Shown: positions 1-7,624, counted from the stretch's first letter. The stretch: DNA of 30,682 bases from an uncultured Pseudomonadota bacterium (GCA_903895005.1 CAITSH010000341.1:1-30682), one strand, 5' to 3'. The notes: generated from the letters alone by a model not told the origin. Program-made: numbers and translations.

Positions 1-555
1 CGAATTCCAAAAGCCGCCCTCAATAGGGAGCAAACAAACCCGAAGTTCTATCGCGAGTGTCCCGTTTATACAGCGATACGGACTTGGATCCGTTCGTTAA
101 GCACCTGCGCATCCGTTCGAACCCTCACGAAACCTGAGGTATTTCCACCCGCCCGAATACGCACACCGCCATCGTTAGCGAAAGTGGTTACATTTCAGCC
201 ATGTCTGTCGCGCCGCCCTTCGCGGAGCCACCCGCAAGCGGGTGCTCTATCCCGGCCAGCGCTTTGGCGAGAACCGCATCATCGGCCTCGACCAGCATCA
301 TCACGTCATTGGTGCCGGCGTCGGACGCGCCGGCACCAAGCAGGCGCGCCGCCTTGGGAATGTCCTTGTTCGCGGCGGTGCCCGTGAGCAGTCTGACGCA
401 CTTGAACCCGTTGCGAGCCTTCACCCTAACGGCGGTGCGCATCAGCGCAACCCGGTCTCTTATGGAGATTGGCTTTGATGATGGGGCGGAAGATCACGAC
501 TGCCTTTTCGGAGTCGCCGGAAGAGGAATCCGGCGCATTATTTTTACAGTGGAGA
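1..555. repeat. Diverged direct repeat, copy A
   Basis: This segment matches 3037-3412 in the same direction. Shared blocks include CGAATTCCAAA at the left end, GGAGCAAACAA followed by CCCGAAGTT, a central stretch with CGACC(A/G)GCATCA and CACGTCATTGG, and CCGGAAGAGGA near the right end. Copy A holds roughly 150 bases, around positions 80-230, that copy B lacks. On the minus strand copy A keeps an 84-codon frame (442-188) that reads through the part shared with copy B, where the same frame is broken. Copy A may begin before the window. The matches are seen directly; the origin, for example an old gene duplication, is inferred. Confidence 0.75.
188..442 (-). CDS. Small ORF in repeat copy A, possibly a remnant
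   Basis: This is an 84-residue frame of unknown function, rich in Ala and Gly. Its central part, NDVMMLVEADDAVLAKAL, loosely recalls the C-terminal strand and helix of small GYD- or monooxygenase-like ferredoxin-fold proteins (pattern NDVxxLxEadd). That likeness is weak and I give it only as a pointer. The related sequence in copy B (3037-3412) keeps PNDVVMPVEAAGAVLVEAL but the frame upstream is lost, so at least one copy is dead. No convincing ribosome binding site is seen before 442. It could equally be a pseudogene or non-coding. Confidence 0.3.
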   Translation of the reverse strand: MRTAVRVKARNGFKCVRLLTGTAANKDIPKAARLLGAGASDAGTNDVMMLVEADDAVLAKALAGIEHPLAGGSAKGGATDMAEM

Positions 556-593
556 TGCTCTGGTCATGGCTCTTTAATGCGAGCTCCGCACTA

Positions 594-622
594 TTGACTC
601 GCCTGCGCGCGAACGCTAGATT
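594..622 (+). promoter_or_regulatory. Sigma70-like promoter for the amidohydrolase
   Basis: TTGACT (594-599) is followed by a 17-base spacer and TAGATT (617-622). It lies about 60 bases before the preferred GTG start at 683 and points towards the gene. The -35 matches the consensus at five of six positions and the spacing is optimal. The assignment is by inspection only. Confidence 0.5.
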
Positions 623-682
623 CACCGGCTTGGGGGCGGCAGTTAGTATAGTAATATGACGGGTTCATTGACCGGGGGGCTT

Positions 683-2404
683 GTGAAAAAATTAAAAACG
701 ACCATGTTATTGGCCGGTTTGCTTGTACTGGCGTTGGCAGGCTGCGAGAAAAATACCAAGCTTGAAACAACCGCGACGGTTTATTTTGGCGGCGATATTC
801 TGACCATGGCGGGTGAGCAGCCGCAGTATGTCGAGGCGCTTGCCGTGCGCGAAGGGCGCATTATCGCCACTGGCAGCAAGGCTGATGTCGTCAAAGCCGC
901 CGGCGGCCAGTCGCAACAAATCGATCTCTCCGGTAAAACCCTGTTACCCGGGTTTATCGACGCGCACAGTCATATTCTCAATTACGCCGACTCATTGGTT
1001 CAGGGGAACCTCGCTCCGCTTCCGATCGGTCAGGTGGCCCGCATCACAGATCTGGTCGCAGAGATGCAGCGTTTGCAGCGTGAGATCAAGGCGGCGCCCG
1101 GAGACTGGTTGATCGGCCAGGGCTACGATCAGGATTTTCTCGCCGAGAAACGCCATCCGACGGCGGCCGATCTCGATGCCGCATTTCCCGAGAACCCGGT
1201 AGTGCTGCTGCATGCCTCAGGCCATATGTTGGTTGCCAACAGTCTCGCCTTTAAGGCGGCCGGCGTGACGGCGACGACTAAGGACCCTGTGGGCGGCACC
1301 ATCATCCGCAAACCCGGTGGCAGCGAGCCAGCGGGACTGGTGCAGGAAATGGCGATGTACAGCTTTCAGAGTTTCGTCAAAGCCCCGCGCAAGCCCGAAG
1401 TCGATCTTGACCTCCTCAAGCGTGCGGTCGACCACTATGCCGCCAACGGCTACACCACCACCGCCGAACATTTGTTAATGCCGGAAAAAATGCCGCTAAT
1501 GGAGAGCGCCGCCGATCAGGGCGTTCTCAAAATCGATCTGGTGGCTGCGCCCGCCTTCACCATTGCCAAGGACATCATCGGCACCGGCAAACTCAAGTGG
1601 GGCGAGTATCGCAACGGTCTGAAATACGCCGGCATCAAGGTGGCGGTCGATGGTTCGCCGCAGGGCAAGACCGCCTATCTCACCGACCATTACCACACAC
1701 CGGTGCCCGGCTGCAGCAAGGATTGTCGCGGCTTCGCCAACCTCAAGCAGGACGACCTCAACGCCTTGTTCATGCTGGCCTATCGCAACAAGGTACAGAT
1801 TTTTTCGCATTGCAATGGCGACGCCTCGATCGACATGATGATCAATGCGCACCAATTTGCAGAGAAGCAACTGGGCGAAGTGAATGCCGACCGTCGCACC
1901 GTCATCATTCATTCGCAGATCATGCGCCCCGACCAGCTGGATGCGTACAAACAGTTTGGCTTGCTGCCGAGTTTTTTCTCCAACCACGTCTATTACTGGG
2001 GTGACGTGCATCTGGCCAATCTCGGCGCCAAACGCGCCGGCTACATCAGCCCGCTCGCCAGCGCCTTCGCGCGCGGCATCAAGGCTTCAAACCATACCGA
2101 CGGCACCGTGACGCCGATTGATCCGATGTTTCTTCTGTGGACTTCGGTCAACCGTCTGACGCGTAGCAACAAGGTGCTCGGCGAGAGCGAGCGCATCACG
2201 CCGTATCAGGGCCTCGTTGCGCTCACCGCTAACGCAGCCTGGGAGTATTTTGAAGAAAAAACCAAAGGTTCGCTGGAAGTCGGCAAGCTCGCCGACCTGG
2301 TGATACTCGCGGGAAATCCGCTTAAGGTTGGAGCCGGCGCCATCAAGGACATTAAAGTCCTGGAGACGGTGAAAGCCGGCAAGACGGTATTCAAGGCGAA
2401 GTAA
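683..2404 (+). CDS. Lipoprotein amidohydrolase, YtcJ-like (Amidohydro_3)
   Basis: This is a metal-dependent amidohydrolase of the YtcJ/Amidohydro_3 group; the substrate is unknown. I prefer the GTG at 683 (573 residues) over the in-frame ATG at 656. A run of G precedes the GTG, and the protein then begins with two lysines, a hydrophobic stretch and the lipobox LAGC, with Cys at residue 21, so it is probably an outer-membrane or periplasmic lipoprotein. The metal site HxH of the TIM barrel is seen in FIDAHSHI. Later conserved parts are FSHCNGDASID, VIIHSQIMRPDQL and SNHTDGTVTPIDP, and the usual C-terminal GSLEVGKLADLVIL closes the composite beta domain. The length is normal for the family. It stands alone between two diverged repeats. 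A hydrolytic role on an amide or N-acyl compound is inference. Confidence 0.85.
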   Translation: MKKLKTTMLLAGLLVLALAGCEKNTKLETTATVYFGGDILTMAGEQPQYVEALAVREGRIIATGSKADVVKAAGGQSQQIDLSGKTLLPGFIDAHSHILNYADSLVQGNLAPLPIGQVARITDLVAEMQRLQREIKAAPGDWLIGQGYDQDFLAEKRHPTAADLDAAFPENPVVLLHASGHMLVANSLAFKAAGVTATTKDPVGGTIIRKPGGSEPAGLVQEMAMYSFQSFVKAPRKPEVDLDLLKRAVDHYAANGYTTTAEHLLMPEKMPLMESAADQGVLKIDLVAAPAFTIAKDIIGTGKLKWGEYRNGLKYAGIKVAVDGSPQGKTAYLTDHYHTPVPGCSKDCRGFANLKQDDLNALFMLAYRNKVQIFSHCNGDASIDMMINAHQFAEKQLGEVNADRRTVIIHSQIMRPDQLDAYKQFGLLPSFFSNHVYYWGDVHLANLGAKRAGYISPLASAFARGIKASNHTDGTVTPIDPMFLLWTSVNRLTRSNKVLGESERITPYQGLVALTANAAWEYFEEKTKGSLEVGKLADLVILAGNPLKVGAGAIKDIKVLETVKAGKTVFKAK

Positions 2405-2490
2405 GAACCCCGCGGGCAATCGACATCGAGGCGTTCAGTCGGGTTTTCATGCCGTAAGGCCAAGTTTATCCTGGAGAACGTTCGGGAGTA

Positions 2491-2507
2491 ATTCCCAATC
2501 AGGGAAT
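2491..2507 (+). terminator. Small hairpin downstream of the amidohydrolase
   Basis: ATTCCC and GGGAAT form a perfect 6-bp inverted repeat around a five-base loop, about 90 bases after the amidohydrolase stop codon. No T tract follows, so an intrinsic terminator is only a weak possibility. Confidence 0.25.
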
Positions 2508-2693
2508 CTCTGATCAAGTCCACCGAAGTGAACGGGCATACGTCAAGCGGTGCATAGATAACTGACCCGGTACGAACCGACGAAATTGCGCCGGTCGCCG
2601 CAGCCTCTTTCGCAGCCCGGATTCATCGGTGCCCGTGAGCGCCACCAGTCCTTTGATGTCGATTTCGCACTGCGCGCGGCGCGCGACACCCCG

Positions 2694-2945
2694 TCATTTC
2701 TTGCGAGTTCGACCTGGATTTCGCAAAATCGAAAGTTGACATAGGCGTTCGCAACTCCGGCGGCGACTGACACGCGCGCATCGTGCAAGTCCGCGCACGA
2801 GAATATTCCCGGCCTTCAAACAACCACTACGCTCGTCTGCGCGTGCTCGCGTCGAAACGCCTTCAAAACCGCGGTCCGCGAACAACCCGAGTGCGGTGCG
2901 CAGGAGTTTTTCGCGGGTGGTCATCCTCGGACCAGATTTCCGCAC
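2694..2945 (-). pseudogene. Decayed TetR-family regulator
   Basis: The minus strand from about 2924 encodes MTTREKLLRTALGLFADRGF followed by EGVSTR, a textbook first helix of a TetR-family DNA-binding domain. After that the frame loses similarity. A plausible continuation, VSVAAGVANAYVNFRF, resembling the helix-turn-helix recognition segment, appears in another frame over about 2720-2775. The domain is therefore broken by at least one frameshift, and no ligand-binding domain follows. It is a remnant of a regulator, perhaps once for the neighbouring amidohydrolase. The family likeness is clear; the decay is inferred from the lost frame. Confidence 0.6.
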
Positions 2946-3036
2946 AGGGCGGATTGATCATTGCTGGCACACCAATAGATCGAGTGATTGATTCAATTCA
3001 AATTACATTCAGTAATGTGCCCAGACAATAGCCAAC

Positions 3037-3412
3037 CGAATTCCAAAGGCTGCACTTGAGACGGAGCAAACAAGCCCGAAGTTATATCGCGATTCCCCCG
3101 TCTGTACAGAGAAGCAGGTGTTCTATCCCGACAAAGTGCCTCGACAAGAACGGCCCCAGCGGCCTCGACCGGCATCACCACGTCATTGGGACACCCACCG
3201 AAAACACCCACAGCGAGGAGGCCCGCCTTCTTGAGAATGTCCTAGTGGGCGGCGGTGGCCACTAGCAGCGTGAAGCGCCTGTAGCCTCGCGGCCTGCACC
3301 GTATCGGCAATGCACATCGGCGTACCCGAGTCCTTGTGGATATCGGGTTTGAAAATAGAGCATGGTCACGGCTGGCTTGCGGATTCACCGGAAGAGGATG
3401 CCGGCGCAGTAT
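3037..3412. repeat. Diverged direct repeat, copy B
   Basis: This is the second copy of the sequence at 1-555, in the same direction and shortened in its left part. The match runs from CGAATTCCAAAG at 3037 to the CCGGAAGAGGATGCCGGCGC stretch near 3405. It stops essentially where the tRNA-like att copy of the integrated element begins (3417). The minus-strand frame that is open in copy A is broken here. Copies A and B enclose the amidohydrolase and the TetR remnant. Confidence 0.75.
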
Positions 3413-3416
3413 TTTA

Positions 3417-3470
3417 TGGTGGAGAAGAGGAGGATCGAACTCCCGCCCTTCGCATTGAGCCTACTTCCCC
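3417..3470 (-). pseudogene. Shortened tRNA-Ala copy at the distal att site
   Basis: On the minus strand this 54-nt sequence begins GGGGAAGTA and ends with the full T arm, the 3' acceptor strand and ACCA of the tRNA-Ala at 7655-7730. Both acceptor strands pair over 7 bp, including G3:U70, the alanine identity pair. The D arm and most of the anticodon arm are missing, as if about 22 bases between the D stem and the anticodon 3' strand had been deleted. A plain attachment-site copy would be expected to hold only the 3' half, so the presence of the 5' end is odd. It cannot decode. Whether it is transcribed is unknown. Confidence 0.7.
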
Positions 3471-4354
3471 AACTACCTCCCTGAATTACTTCTTTTCTTC
3501 AGTTCTGGCTTAGTTGAAATATAGCAAATTTCCACCCGTTTGGATCACTTGCTGGATCACCAGAACCTCTCCACAAAGGGATTTAAAGCCCCTATTTAAT
3601 GCCTCTCAGAATCGACTAGGATCGCGTATGACGGGTTATCTAAAGACAGTCGAACTCAGACCCTCATTAATCCAGAAAAGCCCTTAGATCGAAGTCTCCC
3701 AAGACCACCCTAGAAACATAAGGATTATGTGGAGTACCCCCGTAGGGGGAAAACCTTCAATCTAAAGATTCGATTTATGGTCGCATTTAACGCTTACCAA
3801 AAATCAAAAATTTAGCGAACTAGACATATCGTATGACTCTGTATGTAAACAGGAATCCGTACTTACCTAACACATCCCGAATTCCTCCCCAGATTTTGAC
3901 GGGGAACTTTTTCTGACTTTTGCTGTCTAAGACGTATCCGAATAAATTCGGACATCTCAATGTGATGGGTACATTAGACCGGAGCGCATTGACCTTATCC
4001 CTACTCTGGGGAGCATCAAAAGGGAAGCGTGGGAAAGATGGGCAGTGGCGACTTAAAATTAAGAGCCCGCCTATGGGTAGAGCGCGATGCAGGTTAGCCG
4101 TTAATTGACTAACTGAATAGTCTGCCCTAGTGGAAGAGATCAACGGTCTCTAACTGTGAACTCGTATTGCAGCCAATCCACCCTATACGGAAACCTCAGG
4201 TGATACACCTTCGGAACGTTAGGTACTCTTTAGACCTTATTTGATTAGGGCTAGGGAAAGTCTACCCAACGTTTCCTAGGTGATATATTCAATAGCAAAA
4301 TCACTACCCATCTATTAGCAGCTAAAAATAGACTAGAGAGCATCTAGAAAGTAT
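3471..4354. other. Element stretch without a supportable gene
   Basis: No open frame here has a family resemblance, a ribosome binding site and plausible composition together. The longest, 107 codons on the minus strand at 4143-3820, is unconvincing. Visible structure includes a short hairpin of five C, GTA and five G near 3738-3750, a palindrome TCCGAAT-AA-ATTCGGA near 3938-3953, and the paired TGGATCAC repeat at 3541-3564. Two similar blocks, CCTCAGGTGATA near 4192 and CCTAGGTGATA near 4275, are about 80 bases apart. The stretch may hold integration sites, a small RNA or decayed genes; I cannot tell which. Confidence 0.5.
3541..3564. promoter_or_regulatory. Putative recombinase arm-type site, left
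   Basis: Two TGGATCAC boxes stand 12 bases apart (starts 3541 and 3553). The same 24-base arrangement, differing only in the three spacer bases, occurs at 7582-7605 in the same direction. This copy lies 84 bases inside the left att core. Paired direct repeats near both ends are the expected form of arm-type sites for a tyrosine recombinase or its excision factor. The repeat is seen; the role is inferred. Confidence 0.55.
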
Positions 4355-4370
4355 TCACTTTCCATAGATG
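4341..4370 (-). terminator. Possible terminator of the repeat-protein gene
   Basis: CATCT/AGATG and GAAAGT/ACTTTC form an imperfect stem around the stop codon of the gene at 4355-4747. Five T follow on the minus strand about ten bases further on (4326-4330). The distance makes this a weak intrinsic terminator. Confidence 0.3.
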
Positions 4371-4747
4371 TTGTAGCCCCCAGAACCATTGGGCTGCACT
4401 TGCCTCATCCCGTTAGGGCCGTACACGTTATAGCCCCCCGATCCATTGGGAACCGTCTGCGTCATTCCATTCTGGCCATAGGTGTTATATCCACCACTAC
4501 CGTTTGGCGTTGATTGAGTCATACCATTCTGACCGTATGTGTTGTATCCACCGCTCCCATTCGGAACAGTCTGTGTCATCCCATTTGCCCCATACGTGTT
4601 GTAACCACCACTGCCGTTGGGAGTTGATTGAGTCATTCCGGTAGCCCCATAGCAGTTCATTCCCCCAGAACCATTTGGAACGCACTGCGTCTGAGCATAG
4701 GAAAAGACGGGTACTAGGCATGTCAAAGCGAATAGAAAGCGGATCAT
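4355..4747 (-). CDS. Secreted protein of 19-residue tandem repeats
   Basis: The function is unknown. I choose the ATG at 4747 (130 residues) because GAGGAG stands ten bases upstream; a TTG at 4765 would add six residues. MIRFLFALTCLVPVFSYA is a typical Sec signal peptide with probable cleavage after SYA. The mature part is almost wholly five full copies and one partial copy of a 19-residue unit of the type PNGSGGYNTYGANGMTQTV. The variable ends alternate QST, QTV, QST, QTV, which suggests earlier doubling of a 38-residue block. A Cys occurs before the first unit and another inside it, possibly a disulfide. Gly/Asn/Tyr-rich repeats suggest an extended or beta-rich exported protein. It is the last gene of the element's minus-strand set. 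Confidence 0.75.
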   Translation of the reverse strand: MIRFLFALTCLVPVFSYAQTQCVPNGSGGMNCYGATGMTQSTPNGSGGYNTYGANGMTQTVPNGSGGYNTYGQNGMTQSTPNGSGGYNTYGQNGMTQTVPNGSGGYNVYGPNGMRQVQPNGSGGYNIYGK

Positions 4748-4761
4748 GGCTTTAAAGCTCC

Positions 4762-5643
4762 TCAAGGTAGTAAAACGAAATTCTCTGGTGCTTTCCTAGA
4801 ATTTCTTTTTTGATATGGAGAGAAATACAAATCGCCTAAATTTGCACCGCTTTGGCTAGTTATTCGGTATTGATCGATTGGCCAGGCCGAAACTGAATGC
4901 TCCAAAGCCCCGATCCGTTGCGACTTTACAAGCGCTCCATCCGTTGTCCTTAACTTTGATAGATATGTCAAAGTCCCCAAGATTGTTCTCGTTGGAATTG
5001 GATTTGACGCTACCCTCCCAAATGAGTCTACTCCATTCGGAAATTCATCTGCGTCGATTCCTTCATCACAAATCACCTCCATCGCCTTCATCACACCCTC
5101 TAACGCGGAAACCTCTTCACCAGAACTCCCGTCAGCATTGGGCAACACCTCTTTCCTCTTAATAATTCCCATAAGCAAATAAAAGGGCCAAAGGAGAACT
5201 CCAAAAAAATACAAAACCCTTTTGAAGTTTTTTAATTTATCTGGCGGATTGTGGCTTTGCTTATTCACCTCGAACTGAATCATTCGCACAACCGGAAAGC
5301 TCAGCACAGTAGCAATCCCCAACAAACAATAAATGCCAACCACGTAATACAACACGGAATTTGACTGGACTGACTGATAGGAAGAAGCGCTGGACATGTA
5401 AACAGTTACCCGCCCTTCAGTCTCATAAATATTTGCCCCACCACTGAGACCAGAGACTTCTAATTCGTAGCCCCTTGCCCGCATACACGCCACCATCAAT
5501 GCCAATCGCTCTGATATGGCCTTGCCGGACAATTTTGATACTTCCATCGAACAATCGTAAACTTCCTGCTCTGGCGATTTTTGACATCCCACCAATGAAG
5601 TGATGCATATAGCGGCAGCAATTAGGAACAATGTTGGTCGCAC
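4762..5643 (-). CDS. Predicted lipoprotein with two membrane helices
   Basis: I do not recognise a family. I prefer the GTG at 5643 (293 residues): GGAGGGGG stands about five bases before it, and the protein then starts with an arginine, a hydrophobic stretch and the lipobox SLVGC. Earlier in-frame starts at 5658 and 5697 would put a poor leader in front. After the Cys comes a soluble part with DCSMEV and VACMRARGYEL, spaced like the paired Cys of small periplasmic domains. Two membrane helices follow (VLYYVVGIYCLLGIATVLSF, and VLYFFGVLLWPFYLLMGII after a basic loop), then a soluble C-terminal domain of about 110 residues. A lipid anchor plus internal helices is unusual, so the N-terminal segment might instead be a simple membrane anchor. 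It lies 14 bases before the repeat-protein start, probably in one transcript. Confidence 0.65.
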   Translation of the reverse strand: MRPTLFLIAAAICITSLVGCQKSPEQEVYDCSMEVSKLSGKAISERLALMVACMRARGYELEVSGLSGGANIYETEGRVTVYMSSASSYQSVQSNSVLYYVVGIYCLLGIATVLSFPVVRMIQFEVNKQSHNPPDKLKNFKRVLYFFGVLLWPFYLLMGIIKRKEVLPNADGSSGEEVSALEGVMKAMEVICDEGIDADEFPNGVDSFGRVASNPIPTRTILGTLTYLSKLRTTDGALVKSQRIGALEHSVSAWPIDQYRITSQSGANLGDLYFSPYQKRNSRKAPENFVLLP

Positions 5644-5716
5644 CAAAACCCCCTCCATACAAATTGCGCTTCTATCAATCGAATACGTCCACCTCAATCA
5701 TATGGATTGGTCTCTG

Positions 5717-6139
5717 TCAGCTTTTCTTCTCCATAGGGAGCATTCCGCCTTCACCCTTCCATTTATCGCCGGTCTGGGTAAAAACCCATATGCCCAATAC
5801 CGTTCCAATTGGAATCCCGAATAGCATTATCGTAGCGATGATTATCGAAAGCTTTCTGCCCCAATCCTTCCCATCTCTAGCTCCAATTGCCGCGTAATGG
5901 TGAACAACAGCAAGTAGCGCGAAGGGCATTCCGGCAAAACCAAACGTGCCACCTTCATCATTGCTCACCACAATGTAATGCGCCAATATCAAAGCGCATA
6001 TTAAAGCGAAGCCGCCATAGGCCATAAACAAGAAACGATGGAATTGATAAAGGGAGCTATTAGCGGCAGCAACTCTTATAGTTGGAACAGCCCCCAAAAA
6101 AATCAGTAATTCCCAGTAGACTCTTCGAAGAAATTCCAT
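5717..6139 (-). CDS. Small multi-spanning membrane protein
   Basis: This is a protein of about 140 residues with three to four predicted membrane helices (around ELLIFLGAVPTI, FMAYGGFALICALILAHYIVV, MPFALLAVVHHYAAIG and IIIATIMLFGIPIGTVLGIWVF) and a short charged C-terminus ending MEKKS. I choose the ATG at 6139 because GAAGGGG lies just upstream; a GTG at 6163, directly after the integrase stop codon, is the alternative. It follows the integrase closely and precedes the lipoprotein gene by 73 bases, so the set may be transcribed from the integrase promoter. No catalytic motif is visible, although the paired His in VVHHYAA are noted. Function unknown. Confidence 0.6.
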   Translation of the reverse strand: MEFLRRVYWELLIFLGAVPTIRVAAANSSLYQFHRFLFMAYGGFALICALILAHYIVVSNDEGGTFGFAGMPFALLAVVHHYAAIGARDGKDWGRKLSIIIATIMLFGIPIGTVLGIWVFTQTGDKWKGEGGMLPMEKKS

Positions 6140-6164
6140 CCCGTCCCCTTCTAGAAGATTCACT

Positions 6165-7567
6165 TCATTCGGTTGCGAATTTGAGTTTCTCGATTTCAGC
6201 CTTGAGATTATCTACAGGAATATTTTTAGCGTAGGTATCCGTAATACCTAGTTCCTTGGTATGGCCAAGTATGGCCGCTATCTTTTCTACAGGCACATCC
6301 TTTTGCCTTAGGCCACTTGCAACTGTATGCCTAAAACTGTGGAAAACCTTTTTACGGTCAGAAATCCCCACATCTTTCCGCAGGAATCTTCCGAACCACT
6401 TTGATACTCCTTGCGAGTAACCATCTCGACTACGCTTGAGTTCCGGAAATAGCCGATGCTCGCCCTTGGCTTTTAACTCTTCAACATATTCAATTAAGCC
6501 AAGTTCAATTAGCTTGCTATGCATCGGAATTAACCGCCGCTTACCAGTCTTTGTCTTTTTATCCTCTGTGTCTTCGTTGATATCAAAGTACCAATTCCCA
6601 GCCTGAGTCTTTTTGATATCCGTAAGATGCAACTGACAAATTTCATCAATCCTTGCACCTGAATGAAGGCCGATTAAAGGAACCCAATATTTGTGGGGGG
6701 CGGCCTCAATCGTTTTTCTTTATCTTTAAAAACGCCTTGGGAAAATATCTTGCCCAAATCCTCTCTATCAAACGGAACACGTTTATCTTGATCCTTTAGC
6801 GCATCGTCTGGAGCCACGCCTTTGGAGATATTTTTTTGTAGATATCCCTCCTCTACCGCCCAGTTGAACAACCCGCTTAATCGCGTTAGATGCTTCTTTA
6901 CGGTAGTTTGGGATAGCGTCTTAGATAAACCTAGAGACAGAATTTCATCGATGCTCTTGCCAGAGTACTGCGCCTGCTTAGACATATTGGGGGGCAGCTT
7001 GCCGAGAACGTCTCGGTAGCGCCTTATATCCTCCCGCTTTAATTCAGCCAGTGACTTCTCTTTGCCGACAATCCGGACAAACAAGGCAAATATCTTCCGG
7101 TTTTCCTCTTCTGTCTTCGCAGTCCAAAGCTTTTTAGAGACTTGATCGCCGCAATAATCAGCAATCACCTCCTCTAAGGTCTTTCCGATAATGATTGTTG
7201 CCGATTCGCCTGAAGCCCCGAAAGTTTTTATCACCTCGGTTGCCTGACGAAGTAACTCTTGCTCTGCGGGAGTATTGGGGTTCTTCAGCCCCTCCAAACG
7301 AAACTCAACCCCTGTCTTAAGATTCTTAAGAACTAAAGATTGAATATCAAAGATGTAGCCTTGGCTTTTACCACCCATAGCAGTGAAGACCCTTTCGACC
7401 TCGCTGGACAATTTAAGGGCTTGCCCTAATGCCACCTTGGGATCATACGTGCCTAGGGAGCGTCTGATTTCAGACCGGCCTATGAGTGACCGTAGCCCAC
7501 TAGGAACGACATAGCGGAAATAGTAGACGTTATGCCTACTAAGGTACAAATGGCTTGAGATTTTCAC
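6165..7567 (-). pseudogene. Tyrosine recombinase (integrase), frameshifted
   Basis: This enzyme would integrate and excise the element at tRNA-Ala. The first part (7567-6674) starts at a GTG with GAGGG five bases upstream. It carries the N-terminal HLYLSRHNVYYFRYVVPSGL segment typical of DUF6538-type integrases and a SAM-like core-binding region. The catalytic half is in another frame. Its RKTIEAAPHKYWVPLIGLHSG segment leads into GARIDEICQL with the first Arg, then HSFRHT (His-x-x-Arg), LGHTKE (His) and DTYAKN (nucleophile Tyr), so all catalytic residues survive. The frames meet at a run of six G on the plus strand (6695-6700). Adding one base there gives one continuous frame of 467 residues. 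It could be a true mutation, a read error, or less likely slippage. Confidence 0.85.
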
Positions 7568-7581
7568 GATTTCCCTCGTTC

Positions 7582-7605
7582 TGGATCACTAAATGGATCA
7601 CCAGA
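7582..7605. promoter_or_regulatory. Putative recombinase arm-type site, right
   Basis: Two TGGATCAC boxes 12 bases apart, in the same direction as the pair at 3541-3564. The site lies between the integrase start (7567) and the tRNA end (7655). It could serve both as a recombinase arm site and for autoregulation of the integrase promoter. The role is inferred from position and symmetry. Confidence 0.55.
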
Positions 7606-7624
7606 TCGAAAGAAATGAATGCTG

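Noticed and set aside
201..659. Plus-strand frame of 152 codons before the amidohydrolase
   Set aside because: It runs across the diverged repeat and the promoter, has no family likeness, and no matching frame is kept in copy B.
656..682. ATG at 656 as start of the amidohydrolase
   Set aside because: It lacks a ribosome site and would put nine extra residues before the lipoprotein signal; GTG 683 fits better.
3738..3750. Hairpin CCCCC-GTA-GGGGG as terminator
   Set aside because: No T tract follows on either strand in the proper place, the loop is only three bases, and no gene ends there.
3820..4143. Minus-strand frame of 107 codons in the element
   Set aside because: No ribosome site, no family likeness, and a composition unlike the three cargo proteins. 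I left it as unassigned sequence.
4376..4690. Regular 57-bp repeats that might suggest a CRISPR array
   Set aside because: The repeats are contiguous without unique spacers, keep the reading frame and follow a signal peptide, so they are coding repeats.
6690..6705. Programmed -1 frameshifting in the integrase
   Set aside because: The C run could allow a slip, but no clear tandem slippery heptamer or downstream structure is evident. An indel or read error is simpler.
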